The position numbers and the translations under genes were made by a program. The notes beneath the pieces were generated by a model, which saw nothing but the letters and a program-made list of their open reading frames with translations, was not told the origin of the DNA and did not search any database. From Streptomyces sp. TBY4 (lineage in GTDB: Bacteria > Actinomycetota > Actinomycetes > Streptomycetales > Streptomycetaceae): a DNA stretch of 64,000 nt. Positions 28,192 to 38,710 of the stretch are shown here, piece by piece. The stretch lies in the NCBI RefSeq assembly GCF_024213195.1, contig NZ_JANAVF010000016.1, positions 62,001 to 126,000 on the forward strand, given 5' to 3'. Position 1 is the stretch's first letter. Each line of letters begins with the position of its first letter.

Positions 28192-31100
28192 TGCGAAACC
28201 TCCATGGTGACGGGGACGGAGCCGGGGGTGGCCGCATCCTGGCGCCGGACCGCGGGGAAGTCCCAGCTGTCGGCCGCCGTACGGTCCTCGGTCAGGGGCT
28301 CGGAGCTCTGCTCCGCGCGCCCGTCAGGGTTTTGGTGTGGTGTCGGTATCGGGTGGGGGGCGCCGCGCAGCTGCCCGACGGTCCCGGCGAGCCGGAAGAT
28401 GGTCGGCTCCATGAAGAACTCGGCCACCGGTACCCGGGCTCCGAGCTCGCGTTCGATGCGTTGCAGCAGTTCAGCAGCGAGCATCGAATGGCCTCCGATG
28501 GCGAAGAAGTCATCGTGGATGCCGGTTTCGGGGAGGCTCAGCAAGTCGCACCAGATCGCGGCGACGGCCCGCTCCGCGTCGGTGGAGGGCGCGACTCGTT
28601 CGTTGCCGCCTTCCAGCCTGCGGCCGGTGTCCGCCAATGCCCGGCGGTCGGTCTTGCCGTTCGGGTTGAGCGGAACGGTGTCGATCTCGTACAGCTCGAC
28701 CGGCACCATCGCGGCGGGCAGCACCTCGGCGAGGGCCTGCCGCAGCCGGACGACCTGGCCCGGCGTCTCCAGCGTGCCGTGGGCGGCGACGAGGTATCCG
28801 GCGATCCGCGCAGAGCCGCGCGGATCGAGCACGGTGGCGGCGGCGTCCCGGATGCCCGCCAGGCCCCGCAGCGCGCTTTCGATCTCGCCGAGTTCGATGC
28901 GGTGGCCGCGGACCTTGACCTGCTCGTCGGCACGGCCGACGAACTCCAGCAGGCCGTCGGGGCGCATCCGTACGACGTCCCCGGTGCGGTAGAGGCGCTC
29001 GCCGGGCAGGTAGGGGTCGGGGACGAACCGCTCGGCGGTGCGCACCTCGTCGCCGAGGTAGCCAAGGGCCACGCCGGGGCCGCCGATGAGCAGCTCCCCG
29101 CAGACTCCGGTCGGCACTGGGCGTAGGGAACGGTCGGCGACAATGACGCGAGTGCCGGGCAGGGGGCGTCCAATGGTGACGGGCTCCCCCGGGCGCACTG
29201 TGGCCGCGCAGGACCAGATGGTGGTCTCCGTCGGGCCGTACAGGTTGTGCACCTCGGCCGGGGTGCGGGCCAGCAGGTCGGCGAGGTCCGGCGGGAGCGC
29301 CTCGCCTCCGCACAGCAGGCGGAACCCTTCACGGGGCCGCCAGCCGGCGGACATCGCCAGGCGCCATACGGCCGGGGTGGCCTGGGCTGCGGTGAGGCCG
29401 GGGGCAGCGAGCCGGGCGGCGAGTTCGCCCGCGTCGCGTGGAGCGCAGGCCGGGGCGACGACGACCGCGCCTCCGGTGACAAGCGGGCCGAGCAGTTCCA
29501 GCAGCGAGATGTCGAACGCGGTCGTGGTCAGGGCGAGGAGCCGGTCCTCCGGGCCCAGCCGCAGCCGGCCCGTGAGGGCGTGCAGCAGGGAGGCCAGGTT
29601 GGCGTGGCTGACGGCGACGCCCTTGGGGCGGCCGGTGGAGCCGGACGTGAACATCAAGTAGGCGGGATCCTGCGGCCGCGTCTGCGGTTCTGTCCGCGTC
29701 TGCCCTGAAAGTACGCGGTCCGCCGGGGCGGCCGGCGCCTGCGCCAGGCCTTTGATCGGCAGCGCTCCACTCCGGTAGGCCTCGGGGAGCGCAGCGGGGT
29801 CGTCGCAGACGAGGACGGCGGGAGCGGACTGCTCCAGGATGAGTTCGCGACGCGCGAGCGGGGCGGCGGAGTCGACGGGCACGTACACCACGCCGGCCCG
29901 CCAGCAGGCGAGGAGGGCTACCACAGCGCCGGTACCGCGCTCGGTGTGCACCACCACGCGATCTCCGGGCCGAGCCCCGGCGGTGTGCAGGTGCGCGGCT
30001 GCGGTCTCGACCCGCGCCATGAGCGCCGCGTAGTCGAGGGACTCCTCGTCGTCGCGTACGGCCTCGGCACCGGGCCGGGTCCGGGCAAGCTCGCGGATCC
30101 GCGGCCACACCAGCGGCCAGGGCTGTTCCAGCGGGCCGCCCTCGATGCGGGCCTCCATCCCACCTCCCTCGCCCTCCTCAGTGAGGCCGCAGAGCGAGAC
30201 CGGCACGTCGGCGTCGTGCAGCAGCCGGCGCAGGACCGTGAGCAACTGGTCGGCGAACCGCTCGGCGGTGCTCCGCTCGAAGAGCGCGCTGGCGTACTCG
30301 AGGAAGCCTCCGACCGTCCCGGCGCCGTCCTCGAAGAGGAAGAGGGAGAGGTCGACGCGGGCGTCGCCGCAGTCGACGTCGTCGACATCCACACGCAGGC
30401 CAGGGAGGTCCCAGCTACGCCGAACGTCCTGCTGGAGTCCGAACATCACCTGGAAGACGGGGTTGCGCTCGGGCATGCGGGGCGGCGCCAACAGTTCGAC
30501 GAGTTCCCCGAAAGGAAGGTCCGCGTGGTCGAGAACGCCGGTGAGCCGGTCGTAGAGCTGCCTGACGAGCTCGCGGAGGGTGGGGTCGGCGCGCAGGTCG
30601 GCGCGGAGCGTGCAGGTGTTGGCAAGGTATCCGACGGTCCCGGCGAGGTCGGCGTGCGATCGGTTGGCGACCGGGAGACCGACGAGCAGGTCGTCGCTGC
30701 CGGCATTGCGGGCGAGGACGACGACGTAGGCGGCGAGCAGAGTGGTGAAGGGGGTCACCCCGTGGTCGGCGGACCAGTCGCGCAGCCGGTCCGCGAACTC
30801 CGCGTCCAGCTGTACGGGCACCCGTGATCCGGCATAGGACTGGAGCACCGGCCGACGGTGATCGGTCGGAAGGTCGAGCACTTGGGGAGCGCCGCGCAGG
30901 GCCTCGCTCCAGTGGTCTCGGGCGGCCTGGCGGCGCGCGGCCCACTCGGGGTCCGGGGTCTCCTCGCCACCGCTGCTCCACACCACGTAGTCGGCGAACT
31001 GCAGGGGCTGGTCGAGCTCGTCGGGTCCATCGCCCGCGTAGTACGCCAGCAGCTCACGCAGGATCACCTGGAGGGACAGCCCGTCGCAGACGGCGTGGTG

Positions 31101-31607
31101 CACGCAGAGGAAGAGGACGTGGTGCTCATCGGTGACCCGGGCCAGCAGGGTGCGCAGCAGCGGGGGCTGGGCAAGGTTCCAGCCGCGTTGCGCCTCCCGG
31201 CGGGCCAGCCGCTCCACTTCGCGGTCGAGAGCGGATGCGTCCGTGACGTGGCCGAGGTCAACGAGGGTCAGGGCAGGAGCGATGCCGGGTACGACCACCT
31301 GGGTGAGGACACCGTCGATCTGGCGGATCCCGGTGCGCAGCGCCTCGTGGCGATCGACGACGGCGCCGAGGGCGGCCTGGAGGGCCGTCGGCTCCAGGGC
31401 GCCGCGCAGGTCGACACGTACTGCGAGGCTGTAGGCCTTGCTGGCCGTCGCGTTCATCCGGTCCAGGAACCAGAGGCGCTCCTGGCCGGGGGAAGCGGGG
31501 AAGAGATAGGCGTCGGGTGGGATCCGGTCGCTCACGGGGACTCCAGGGCAATTCGTCGGGCGGGCGTCGCTGGGGACGTCGGCTGCGCGGGCATCGCGGG
31601 CATCCAT
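28188..31607 (-). CDS. sfmB: NRPS module C-A-PCP, glycine-activating
   Basis: 1139 residues. The C domain has canonical HHAVCDG near residue 171. The A domain (core TSGSTGRPKG near 650) has pocket residues D-I-L-Q-L-G-L-I-W, the standard glycine code. The PCP has IGGHS near 1039. There is no termination domain, so the chain passes to SfmC. ATG 31607 overlaps the sfmA stop (TGATG), which supports coupling, but it has no good ribosome site; in-frame GTG 31535 has GGAG upstream and starts right before the C domain, so the true N-terminus may be 24 residues shorter. It adds Gly to the acyl-Ala chain made by SfmA. Confidence 0.94.
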   Translation of the reverse strand: MDARDARAADVPSDARPTNCPGVPVSDRIPPDAYLFPASPGQERLWFLDRMNATASKAYSLAVRVDLRGALEPTALQAALGAVVDRHEALRTGIRQIDGVLTQVVVPGIAPALTLVDLGHVTDASALDREVERLARREAQRGWNLAQPPLLRTLLARVTDEHHVLFLCVHHAVCDGLSLQVILRELLAYYAGDGPDELDQPLQFADYVVWSSGGEETPDPEWAARRQAARDHWSEALRGAPQVLDLPTDHRRPVLQSYAGSRVPVQLDAEFADRLRDWSADHGVTPFTTLLAAYVVVLARNAGSDDLLVGLPVANRSHADLAGTVGYLANTCTLRADLRADPTLRELVRQLYDRLTGVLDHADLPFGELVELLAPPRMPERNPVFQVMFGLQQDVRRSWDLPGLRVDVDDVDCGDARVDLSLFLFEDGAGTVGGFLEYASALFERSTAERFADQLLTVLRRLLHDADVPVSLCGLTEEGEGGGMEARIEGGPLEQPWPLVWPRIRELARTRPGAEAVRDDEESLDYAALMARVETAAAHLHTAGARPGDRVVVHTERGTGAVVALLACWRAGVVYVPVDSAAPLARRELILEQSAPAVLVCDDPAALPEAYRSGALPIKGLAQAPAAPADRVLSGQTRTEPQTRPQDPAYLMFTSGSTGRPKGVAVSHANLASLLHALTGRLRLGPEDRLLALTTTAFDISLLELLGPLVTGGAVVVAPACAPRDAGELAARLAAPGLTAAQATPAVWRLAMSAGWRPREGFRLLCGGEALPPDLADLLARTPAEVHNLYGPTETTIWSCAATVRPGEPVTIGRPLPGTRVIVADRSLRPVPTGVCGELLIGGPGVALGYLGDEVRTAERFVPDPYLPGERLYRTGDVVRMRPDGLLEFVGRADEQVKVRGHRIELGEIESALRGLAGIRDAAATVLDPRGSARIAGYLVAAHGTLETPGQVVRLRQALAEVLPAAMVPVELYEIDTVPLNPNGKTDRRALADTGRRLEGGNERVAPSTDAERAVAAIWCDLLSLPETGIHDDFFAIGGHSMLAAELLQRIERELGARVPVAEFFMEPTIFRLAGTVGQLRGAPHPIPTPHQNPDGRAEQSSEPLTEDRTAADSWDFPAVRRQDAATPGSVPVTMEVSQ

Positions 31608-34600
31608 CAGGCGATGCCGCCGGTGGCGGTGTAGCGGCTGCGGTCCAGCCGGCGGACGGCCATGGGGCCGGTGCCGCGGCCCGAGGCCGTGGCGACCAGC
31701 TCCTCCACGAACCGGGCCTGGTCGGCGACGGTGGTGCGGGTGCGCAGGGCCGACAGGGGGACCTCCACGGAGAACTCACGGCCGATCAGGTGGGCGATCG
31801 CGGTGAGCATCAGCGAGTGGCCGCCGATCTCCAGGAATTCGTCCGTGACACCGAACGCGGGCACCGGCAGCACCTTCGCCCAGCAGTCCGCCACGCGCCG
31901 CTCGACGTCGCCCCGCGGTGCGATCCGGACGCCTCCGGCGAGCGGGATGGCAGCCACCGACGCCAGCAAACCGCGGTCGATCTTGCCGTGCTTGTTGCGC
32001 GGCAGCACGTCGAGCACGGCAAGCTCTCCGGGGACCATGTAGCCGGGCAGTTCCTGGCCAAGCCGGCGGCGCACTCCGCGCAGCCAGCCGGCCGGATCGC
32101 CGTCCGGCGGCTCCTTAGGGACGAGGTAGGCAGCGAGCCGTCGACTCTGACCCTCTCCGAGGGCCAGCACGGCGGCCTCCCTGACCTGGGCGACTGTGTG
32201 CAAGGCACGTTCCACATCGCCGAGTTCGATGCGGAACCCACGGACCTTGACCTGGTGGTCGGTGCGGCCCACATAATCCAGCTGCCCGTCGGAACGCCAC
32301 CGGACGAGGTCTCCCGTCCGGTACAGCCTGCGGCCAGGGTGCTCCGGGTCGGGCAGGAACCGGGCTGCGGTCATCGCGGGCTGCCCTGCGTAGCCGAGGG
32401 CCACGCCCGCGCCGCCGATCAGGAGTTCCCCGGTGCCGCCCGGCGGGACCGGACGCAGTCCGGCATCGACGACGACTAGCGTCGTGCCGCCGACGGGGCG
32501 GCCGATCGGTACGGGGCCACCGGTGTCGGCGGGCAGATCGGCGTACGTGGAGTATGTGGTGGTCTCGCTGGGCCCGTACAGGTTGACGAGGCGGACGCCG
32601 GGGAGCTGCCGGTGGACGTCCCGAACGAGTTCGGCTGTGAAAGGTTCGCCCGCCACGTTCACGACCTTGAGCCCAGGGGGCAGCGCATCGCGTTCCAGGA
32701 GGGCTGCGACCGCCGAGGGCACGGTGTTCAGCAGGGTGGCGTCCGCGGCGTGCGCGGGACTCTCGGCGAGGTCCAGGACGCTGTCCAGGATCCGCACCTC
32801 GCCGCCGTGGGCGAGCGGGGTGAACAGCTCGAAGACCGATAGGTCGAAGGTCGTGGGGGTGACGGCGAGGGTCCGGGCGAGTGCCTCGGTGCCGAACTCC
32901 GCACCAGCCCAGCGGACCAGGTTCACCGCTCCCCGGTGGGGGATGACGACGCCCTTGGGGCGGCCGGTGGAGCCGGAGGTGAACAGCAGGTACGCCGGGT
33001 CATCGGGCCCGGTGTCGGGCTGCGGGGCGACCGGATCGGGGCGGGCGGCCGCGAGCACCACGTCCAGCTCGATGACGCGTACGGGGAAGAACTGCCCACG
33101 GTCTACCGGAATGTCGCCGACGATGACGTGGCGGCAGCCGGCATCGGCCACCACCGCGGCGAGGCGGCTGGCCGGGCTGCCTGCGTCCAGCGGCAGGTAC
33201 GCGGCGCCTGAGCGGAGGACGCCGAGCAGGACGCCGGGCAGGTCCCGGCCACGGGGCATCAGGATGCCGACGCAGGAGCCTGGCCCGGCCCCGGCCGCGG
33301 CCAGCGCAGCCGCCACGGCGGCGGAGCGGCGGTCGAGTTCACCGTAGGTCAGTGCGCCGTCCCCGGCAACGACGGCAGTGCGCCCGGGGTGACGCCGCGC
33401 GGCCTCCAGGACCAGATCGTGCAGGCGGCCCGCGCTGTTCTCGGGCACGGCGGAGCGCGACCATCCCCCGACCTGGCGCAGCTGCTCCGGTCCGATGGCG
33501 CCGACCCCGTCCAGCGGCTGGTCCGGGCTGCCCTGGGCCAGGGCGTCGGCGACTGCGAGGAACGCGTCGGCGAACTGCCCGGGCAGTGATGCGGCGTGGC
33601 GTGCGGGGTCGGCCTCGATCCGTCCGGCGAGGGTGTCGCCGTCCTCTCCGAGCAGCGTGGTGAGGGCGAACGGGCCGACGCTGGGCGGGACCACTGCGAC
33701 ATCGAGCACGATGTCGCCGAGCCGTACTCCGCCGCCGAGCAGGCCGGCTCCCACACCGCGCGGTGCGCCCGGGGTGTCCTGTTGGAGCAGCAGGGCTGCC
33801 TGCGGGGCGGGGATGTCGGGGCCGCCACGGGCCGCGGAGAGCGCGACGAGTTCCGGGTAGCCGACAGTGCGGTGGGCCAGCGCGCCGCGCAGTGCGCCGG
33901 AGGCCCGGACGACAAGGTCGCGGACGGTTCCCGAGGCCGTGTCCAGTGGGATCGGGACGGTGGAGACGAGGTAATCGACCGCGCGGTGGGTGGTGGAGCC
34001 CCGGCCGTGCAGGGGGACGGCGACCGGTATCCGGTCGGCGCCGGTGAGCCGGGCGAGGGCGAGGGACTGGACGGCAAGGAGTACCGCGTAGAGGGTGGCG
34101 CCGCACTCCTTGGCGAGGTCCCTGAGCATGGCCGTCCGTTGGGCGTCGAGGGTGAGCGGCGCGTGGACGGCGGGCCGGGCCCGGCCGTCCGGCGACTTCT
34201 CGGCTGCTCCTTCGGCAGGCGGCAGCTGCAGAGGGTCGACGCCGTCGGCGAGCAGCTTCTGCCAGAACCGCCACGCCCGGTCGAGGCGGCGTTCGGTGCT
34301 GCCTGGGGCCGGGTGGGAGCTGCCGTCGGGGTCCACCGCGAGCGGCGTGACCGGCGGCAGGGCGGCGGCTGCCGCTGCCGGGTCACCCGCGGCGAGCAGC
34401 TGGGCAAGTTCGGCGGCGAGCACCCCGATGGACCACAGGTCAGCGACGGCGTGGTGCACCGTGACCACCAGGTGGACGGGGTGGCCGTCGGCGAGGACCA
34501 GGTCGGCGTGGAAGAGGGGGCCCACGGCCGGATCGGGTACCCGGCGGGCGCGTGCGGCGAGATCTTCGGCCAGTTCCGCGGCGCCGACGGGTCCGAGCCG

Positions 34601-37030
34601 GGTGAGGGAGCAATAGCGGTTCCAAGGCTCGGAGTCAGACTTCGCGGGGTCGACGGTCCGGGTCCAGTGCTCGCCGTCGCGGACGAGGCGCGTGCGCAGG
34701 GCGGGGTGGCGGGCGACGAGGGCGACGAGTCCCCGGGCGACGTCGCGGGGGGCGACGGCGGGGGGCAGGACGAAGCCGATGCCGAGGACGAGTCCGGGTG
34801 CGGCGGGGTCGAGCTCCTGGAGCAGGCACAGGGCTTCCTGGCGCGCGGTCGCCGGGTGCACCTCCGCAGCGCCGCCGCTCGGCGATCCGGCCTCGGTGCC
34901 GGCCTGGGCCGCGGACCGGATGAGGGCGGCGAGGGACTCGGCGTCGACCCCGGCCAGCACCTCCGCCATGGGCAGGGCCACGCGGAAGGCCTGGGAGGTC
35001 TCCACGGCGAGCCGTACGGCCGTGAGCGAGTCCAGGACACGGCTGGTCCCGTCCTCGCCTCCGAAGTGTGCGATAGCCGCCTCAGCGAGCCGGACCATCA
35101 GATCCCCGCCGCCACCCTGACCGCCCGCGTCCCTTCCGGGGGCGGCGACCCCCTCAGCAGGCACCACGCCAGCGGCGCCGGGTGCCTCCCCGACGACCGG
35201 GCCCTTCGCACCGACAGCGATTCCCTCGGCACGAACCACGGCGGCCTCGCCGGACAGCGTGTCACCGCCGGAGGCACACGGCGCTATGGCGCTATCGCAG
35301 ACCACCGTGGCCAGCGAGTCCTCCAGGTGCGCCGCGCGGGCAGCGCCACGCTGGACCTTTCCGCTGGAAGTCTTGGGCAGGCTGGAGGGGCGGATCAGGT
35401 GGACGGCCCCCACCGGCGCCGAGTGCTGTCGGAGTACGGCGGCCCGGATCGCGCGGGCAATCCCGCCGGCCACATCGGCATCGGCGGCGGCCTCCGGCCG
35501 GAGCTCGGCCACCACAAGGATCTCCTCGCCGCCGTCCGGGCCCGGGACGCCCGCAGCCGCCACGCAGCCTTTACGGACGGCCAGATCTGCTTCCTGCACC
35601 GTGCGCTCCACGTCCTGCGGGTGGATGTTGCGGCCTCGGATGACGATGACGTCCTTGATCCGGGCCACAGGTACCAGTTCGCCGTCCTCCGTGAGGAAAC
35701 CCAGGTCGCCCGTCCGCATCCAGGCCCGGGACGATCCGGGCAGGCGTACACCGAAGGTCCCTGCGGTCTCTTCCGGATCCTCGAAGTACCCATCGGCCAC
35801 ACTTGCGGAAGCGACGAGCACCTCGCCGACCTCGCCCGGCCCGGCCGGCTCCCCGGTGGCGGGGTCGGCGATCGCAATCTGCGCGCCGACTACCGCCGGC
35901 CCGCTGGAGACCAGTTCGGTGACGGGGGCGCCGACCCTCGGCGGTTCGGCCCGGCCGAGCGCCAGGGCGGCGGCGTCGACCCGCTGCGTTCGTATCCCCG
36001 CACCGGGCCGACCGCCGCTGACGATCAGCGTGGACTCGGCGAGGCCGTAACAGGGAAGGAAGACGTTCGGGTCCAGCCCGGCCGGTGCGAACCGTTCCGC
36101 GAAGGCGCGCAGTGTCGCTGCGTCGACGGGCTCGGCACCGGAGAAGGCGACCCGCAGGCCGCTCAGGTCGAGGGCTGCGACGTCCGCGTCCGCGGCCCGC
36201 CGAGTGGCCAGCGCGTACCCGAAGTTGGGCGCCCCGGTGTGGGTGGCGCCGGTCTCGGAGACGAGCCGGAGCCACGACAGCGGGTCGGCGAGGAAGGACA
36301 GCGGGGACATCAGATGGATGGGGAATCCGGTGACGAGCGGGGTGAGCACCCCGCCGACGAGTCCCATGTCGTGGTAGGGAGGCAGCCACAGCGCGCCGGT
36401 GCTGGACGTGTCGAGCTCGAAGCGCTCCGTGATGGCCGCCACGTTGTCCAGCAGGTTTCGGTGCGAGACCAGCACGCCGCGCGGGGAGCCGGTGGAGCCG
36501 GAGGTGAACTGGATGAACAGTGGTTCCTCAGGCTGGACCCGCGGGGCCCGCCAGCCGTCCTCGGCGCCCGCCTCGACGGTGGTGTCGACGAACTGCTCGG
36601 GGCGCACCTGCGGCAGTCGCTCGGCGAACAGCTCCCGCAGGGGCTCCAGCAGCCCCGGCTCGGTGAGCAATGTGGCGTTCGGGAGCTTGGCAAGTATGGC
36701 GCCCAGTCGCGCGAAGTCCCTTCGCACATCTGCCGGGTTGGGTGGGTAGACGGGTGCGGCGGGCAGTCCCGCGTAGGCGGTGGCCAGGAAGGCCTTGAGA
36801 TAGTCCGGGCCCGGCTGCATGAGGAGCAGTACGGGGCCTCGGGCGACCTGGCGCAGTTTGACGGCGAGGGCCTTGGCCTCGCGGTCCAGTTCCGCGCGGG
36901 TGAAGCGGACCTCCTGCGCGAGTCCGATCGCAGGCTGGGCCGGGAACTCGGCTGCGGTCGCCTCGGGGTCCGCCTCACAGACAGCCCGCATGGCATCGAG
37001 CACGGTCTTCCGACCCGTCGTCGCCTGCAT
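31607..37030 (-). CDS. sfmA: NRPS AL-ACP-C-A-PCP, acyl-loading and alanine module
   Basis: About 1807 residues. An N-terminal acyl-AMP ligase (about 1-580, TSGSTGSPRG near 170) activates a fatty acid. An ACP follows with LDSLTAVRL near residue 667, then a C domain with HHAVADLWS near 860, and an A domain (TSGSTGRPKG near 1347). The A-domain pocket residues D-L-F-N-N-A-L-T-Y match the classic alanine code. The PCP has IGGHS near 1738. The acyl group primes assembly and is later removed by SfmE. ATG 37030 is chosen; an upstream in-frame TTG at 37054 would add eight residues. It heads the leftward core operon and is divergent from a P450. Confidence 0.95.
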   Translation of the reverse strand: MQATTGRKTVLDAMRAVCEADPEATAAEFPAQPAIGLAQEVRFTRAELDREAKALAVKLRQVARGPVLLLMQPGPDYLKAFLATAYAGLPAAPVYPPNPADVRRDFARLGAILAKLPNATLLTEPGLLEPLRELFAERLPQVRPEQFVDTTVEAGAEDGWRAPRVQPEEPLFIQFTSGSTGSPRGVLVSHRNLLDNVAAITERFELDTSSTGALWLPPYHDMGLVGGVLTPLVTGFPIHLMSPLSFLADPLSWLRLVSETGATHTGAPNFGYALATRRAADADVAALDLSGLRVAFSGAEPVDAATLRAFAERFAPAGLDPNVFLPCYGLAESTLIVSGGRPGAGIRTQRVDAAALALGRAEPPRVGAPVTELVSSGPAVVGAQIAIADPATGEPAGPGEVGEVLVASASVADGYFEDPEETAGTFGVRLPGSSRAWMRTGDLGFLTEDGELVPVARIKDVIVIRGRNIHPQDVERTVQEADLAVRKGCVAAAGVPGPDGGEEILVVAELRPEAAADADVAGGIARAIRAAVLRQHSAPVGAVHLIRPSSLPKTSSGKVQRGAARAAHLEDSLATVVCDSAIAPCASGGDTLSGEAAVVRAEGIAVGAKGPVVGEAPGAAGVVPAEGVAAPGRDAGGQGGGGDLMVRLAEAAIAHFGGEDGTSRVLDSLTAVRLAVETSQAFRVALPMAEVLAGVDAESLAALIRSAAQAGTEAGSPSGGAAEVHPATARQEALCLLQELDPAAPGLVLGIGFVLPPAVAPRDVARGLVALVARHPALRTRLVRDGEHWTRTVDPAKSDSEPWNRYCSLTRLGPVGAAELAEDLAARARRVPDPAVGPLFHADLVLADGHPVHLVVTVHHAVADLWSIGVLAAELAQLLAAGDPAAAAAALPPVTPLAVDPDGSSHPAPGSTERRLDRAWRFWQKLLADGVDPLQLPPAEGAAEKSPDGRARPAVHAPLTLDAQRTAMLRDLAKECGATLYAVLLAVQSLALARLTGADRIPVAVPLHGRGSTTHRAVDYLVSTVPIPLDTASGTVRDLVVRASGALRGALAHRTVGYPELVALSAARGGPDIPAPQAALLLQQDTPGAPRGVGAGLLGGGVRLGDIVLDVAVVPPSVGPFALTTLLGEDGDTLAGRIEADPARHAASLPGQFADAFLAVADALAQGSPDQPLDGVGAIGPEQLRQVGGWSRSAVPENSAGRLHDLVLEAARRHPGRTAVVAGDGALTYGELDRRSAAVAAALAAAGAGPGSCVGILMPRGRDLPGVLLGVLRSGAAYLPLDAGSPASRLAAVVADAGCRHVIVGDIPVDRGQFFPVRVIELDVVLAAARPDPVAPQPDTGPDDPAYLLFTSGSTGRPKGVVIPHRGAVNLVRWAGAEFGTEALARTLAVTPTTFDLSVFELFTPLAHGGEVRILDSVLDLAESPAHAADATLLNTVPSAVAALLERDALPPGLKVVNVAGEPFTAELVRDVHRQLPGVRLVNLYGPSETTTYSTYADLPADTGGPVPIGRPVGGTTLVVVDAGLRPVPPGGTGELLIGGAGVALGYAGQPAMTAARFLPDPEHPGRRLYRTGDLVRWRSDGQLDYVGRTDHQVKVRGFRIELGDVERALHTVAQVREAAVLALGEGQSRRLAAYLVPKEPPDGDPAGWLRGVRRRLGQELPGYMVPGELAVLDVLPRNKHGKIDRGLLASVAAIPLAGGVRIAPRGDVERRVADCWAKVLPVPAFGVTDEFLEIGGHSLMLTAIAHLIGREFSVEVPLSALRTRTTVADQARFVEELVATASGRGTGPMAVRRLDRSRYTATGGIA

Positions 37031-37285
37031 TTCCGTTCCCACCCTTCCCTGCAAAACACACCGTTCGGCGCCTGAATACCGGGGAGGATTTCGCCCCGGA
37101 GTCCGTCGGATGTGAATCTAGGACAGGATTTCCGGGGCGGGTCTATTTCTTTCCGAACCATGATGGATTTCGGTAAGGATCCAGCAAGAAACTTCTGGCT
37201 GACTTCTGTCCGGACGGACCATCGGCAGGAGGGATCGCGGTAGCAAGGGGTCCTCTTGCCGCTTTTCCGTGAGGAGAGATTCACC
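37031..37285. promoter_or_regulatory. Divergent promoter region, sfmA operon / P450
   Basis: 255 bases between the start codons of sfmA (-) and the P450 (+), with several AT-richer patches (for example around 37140-37200). All sfm core transcription must start here. I cannot assign -35/-10 boxes or an operator with confidence. Confidence 0.6.
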
Positions 37286-38710
37286 GTGCCCCGAAGTTCT
37301 GTTGCGCCGGCTCCGTCAGACCGGCTCGCCGGGCCGGCCGACCCTCTCGGCCTGCGGCGCCTGTCAGCGGGGTTGAGCCTGCTGCGCCGGCCGCTGCCGT
37401 TCCTGCGGGAGCTGGAGGAGGCCTGGGGGCCGGTGTGTGCCATGCCTGGGCGCCGCCCCCGCACCGTGTTCGCGTTCGGACCGGAAGAGGCTCGCCAGGT
37501 GCTGACCGGCCGGGCCTTCGTGTCCGACTCGTTCCGGCATCTGCGGCTGCCGCCGGGCTCGCCGATGATGCTGCTGACGAGTGGGCTGCTGCGGCTGAAC
37601 GGCACGCTGCACCGAAAGCACCGGCAGGCGATGCAGCACGCCTTCTCGCCGCGCCACGTGACGGTCTACACGGACACCATCGTGCGCTTCGCCGACGAGA
37701 TGCTCGACGGGTGGAAGCCGGGTGCCACGGTCGACCTGCACGAGGAGCTCGCCCGGCTCGTGACCCGTATCTCGCTGGCCACAATGGCGGGCTTGGAGAA
37801 CCCGGAGTCCGCCCGTCGGCTCAACGACAAGATGGTGGAGTTGGCGGCGGCGGCCGGCAATCCGCTGACCGCGGTGCTTCAGCTGCCGCTGCCCGGCACG
37901 CCGTTCCGGCGGATGACCCGCATCGCGGCCGAGATCGAGGCCATCCTGCGGGAGCTGATCGCCGCCCGGCGCTCCGGGACGGCCGGTCCCGACCTGCTGA
38001 GCCGGATGACCGTGCTGGAGGACGGGGAGACCGAGCGGCTCGATGACGAGGAGTTGGTGGGCGAGGCGTACACCGCGCTGTGCCACGACAGCGTGGCCGC
38101 GTCTCTGTTCTGGACGCTCACGCTGCTCGACCAGCACCGCGAGTGGTGGGAAAAGCTGCGCGCCGAGGTGGCGGAGGTGGTCGGGGACGCGGAGCCCGGG
38201 CCGGAGGCCCTGATCCGGATGCCGGTGCTGGACCAGGTGGTCAAGGAGAGCGTGCGGCTCATGCCGCCGGCCGGCTTCGGAGTCCGCTACGCGGACACGG
38301 GCGCCGAGATCAACGGGCGGCCCGTTCCGAAGGGGGCGATGGCGATCGTCAGCTCCTTCGTGACGCACCGCGACGCCGCGGTCTTCCCCGAGCCCCTGCG
38401 GTTCCGGCCGGAGCGCTGGGAGACCGCGCAGCCTGCGCAGCACGAGTACTTCCCGTTCGGGCTGGGGCAGCACAACTGTATCGGGCGCAATCTGGCGCTG
38501 TTGGAGAGCAAACTCGTCCTGACCCGCATCATGCAGCGCGCCCCGGTCGTGCTGCCCGCGGGGACAGTGGTCAACCCCGTGGTACGGATCTCCACCGTGC
38601 CCGACGGGTGCGTCCGAGCGGTCGTCACAGCACCGGGCGGCGAGGCCCCGAAGGCCTCCCGTGTCGCCGGCACGATCAACGACATCATCACGCTCCCCGA
38701 CCTGCCCTGA
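37286..38710 (+). CDS. Cytochrome P450 with atypical I-helix
   Basis: 474 residues. The heme-binding loop is FGLGQHNCIGRNLA with Cys ligand, and the K-helix ExxR lies in KESVRLMPP. In the I-helix the usual AGHDTT is CHDSVAAS: the Asp and a Ser remain, but Val stands where the conserved oxygen-activating Thr is expected. This could mean substrate-assisted oxygen activation or an unusual reaction. Start GTG 37286 has GAGGAG nine bases upstream; the ATG frame further upstream lacks this. It is divergent from sfmA and followed 142 bases later by the FAD oxidase. Likely a tailoring oxidation of the tetrahydroisoquinoline core; the exact step is not assigned. Confidence 0.9.
   Translation: MPRSSVAPAPSDRLAGPADPLGLRRLSAGLSLLRRPLPFLRELEEAWGPVCAMPGRRPRTVFAFGPEEARQVLTGRAFVSDSFRHLRLPPGSPMMLLTSGLLRLNGTLHRKHRQAMQHAFSPRHVTVYTDTIVRFADEMLDGWKPGATVDLHEELARLVTRISLATMAGLENPESARRLNDKMVELAAAAGNPLTAVLQLPLPGTPFRRMTRIAAEIEAILRELIAARRSGTAGPDLLSRMTVLEDGETERLDDEELVGEAYTALCHDSVAASLFWTLTLLDQHREWWEKLRAEVAEVVGDAEPGPEALIRMPVLDQVVKESVRLMPPAGFGVRYADTGAEINGRPVPKGAMAIVSSFVTHRDAAVFPEPLRFRPERWETAQPAQHEYFPFGLGQHNCIGRNLALLESKLVLTRIMQRAPVVLPAGTVVNPVVRISTVPDGCVRAVVTAPGGEAPKASRVAGTINDIITLPDLP

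Noticed and set aside
23581..28992. Very long rightward ORF (1803 codons) opposite sfmC/sfmB
   Set aside because: It is a shadow of the NRPS genes: no known domain, Gly/Val/Arg-rich, and created by the high GC of the coding strand.
33596..37075. 1159-codon rightward ORF opposite sfmA
   Set aside because: Antisense shadow with composition bias, no motif, and no ribosome site.
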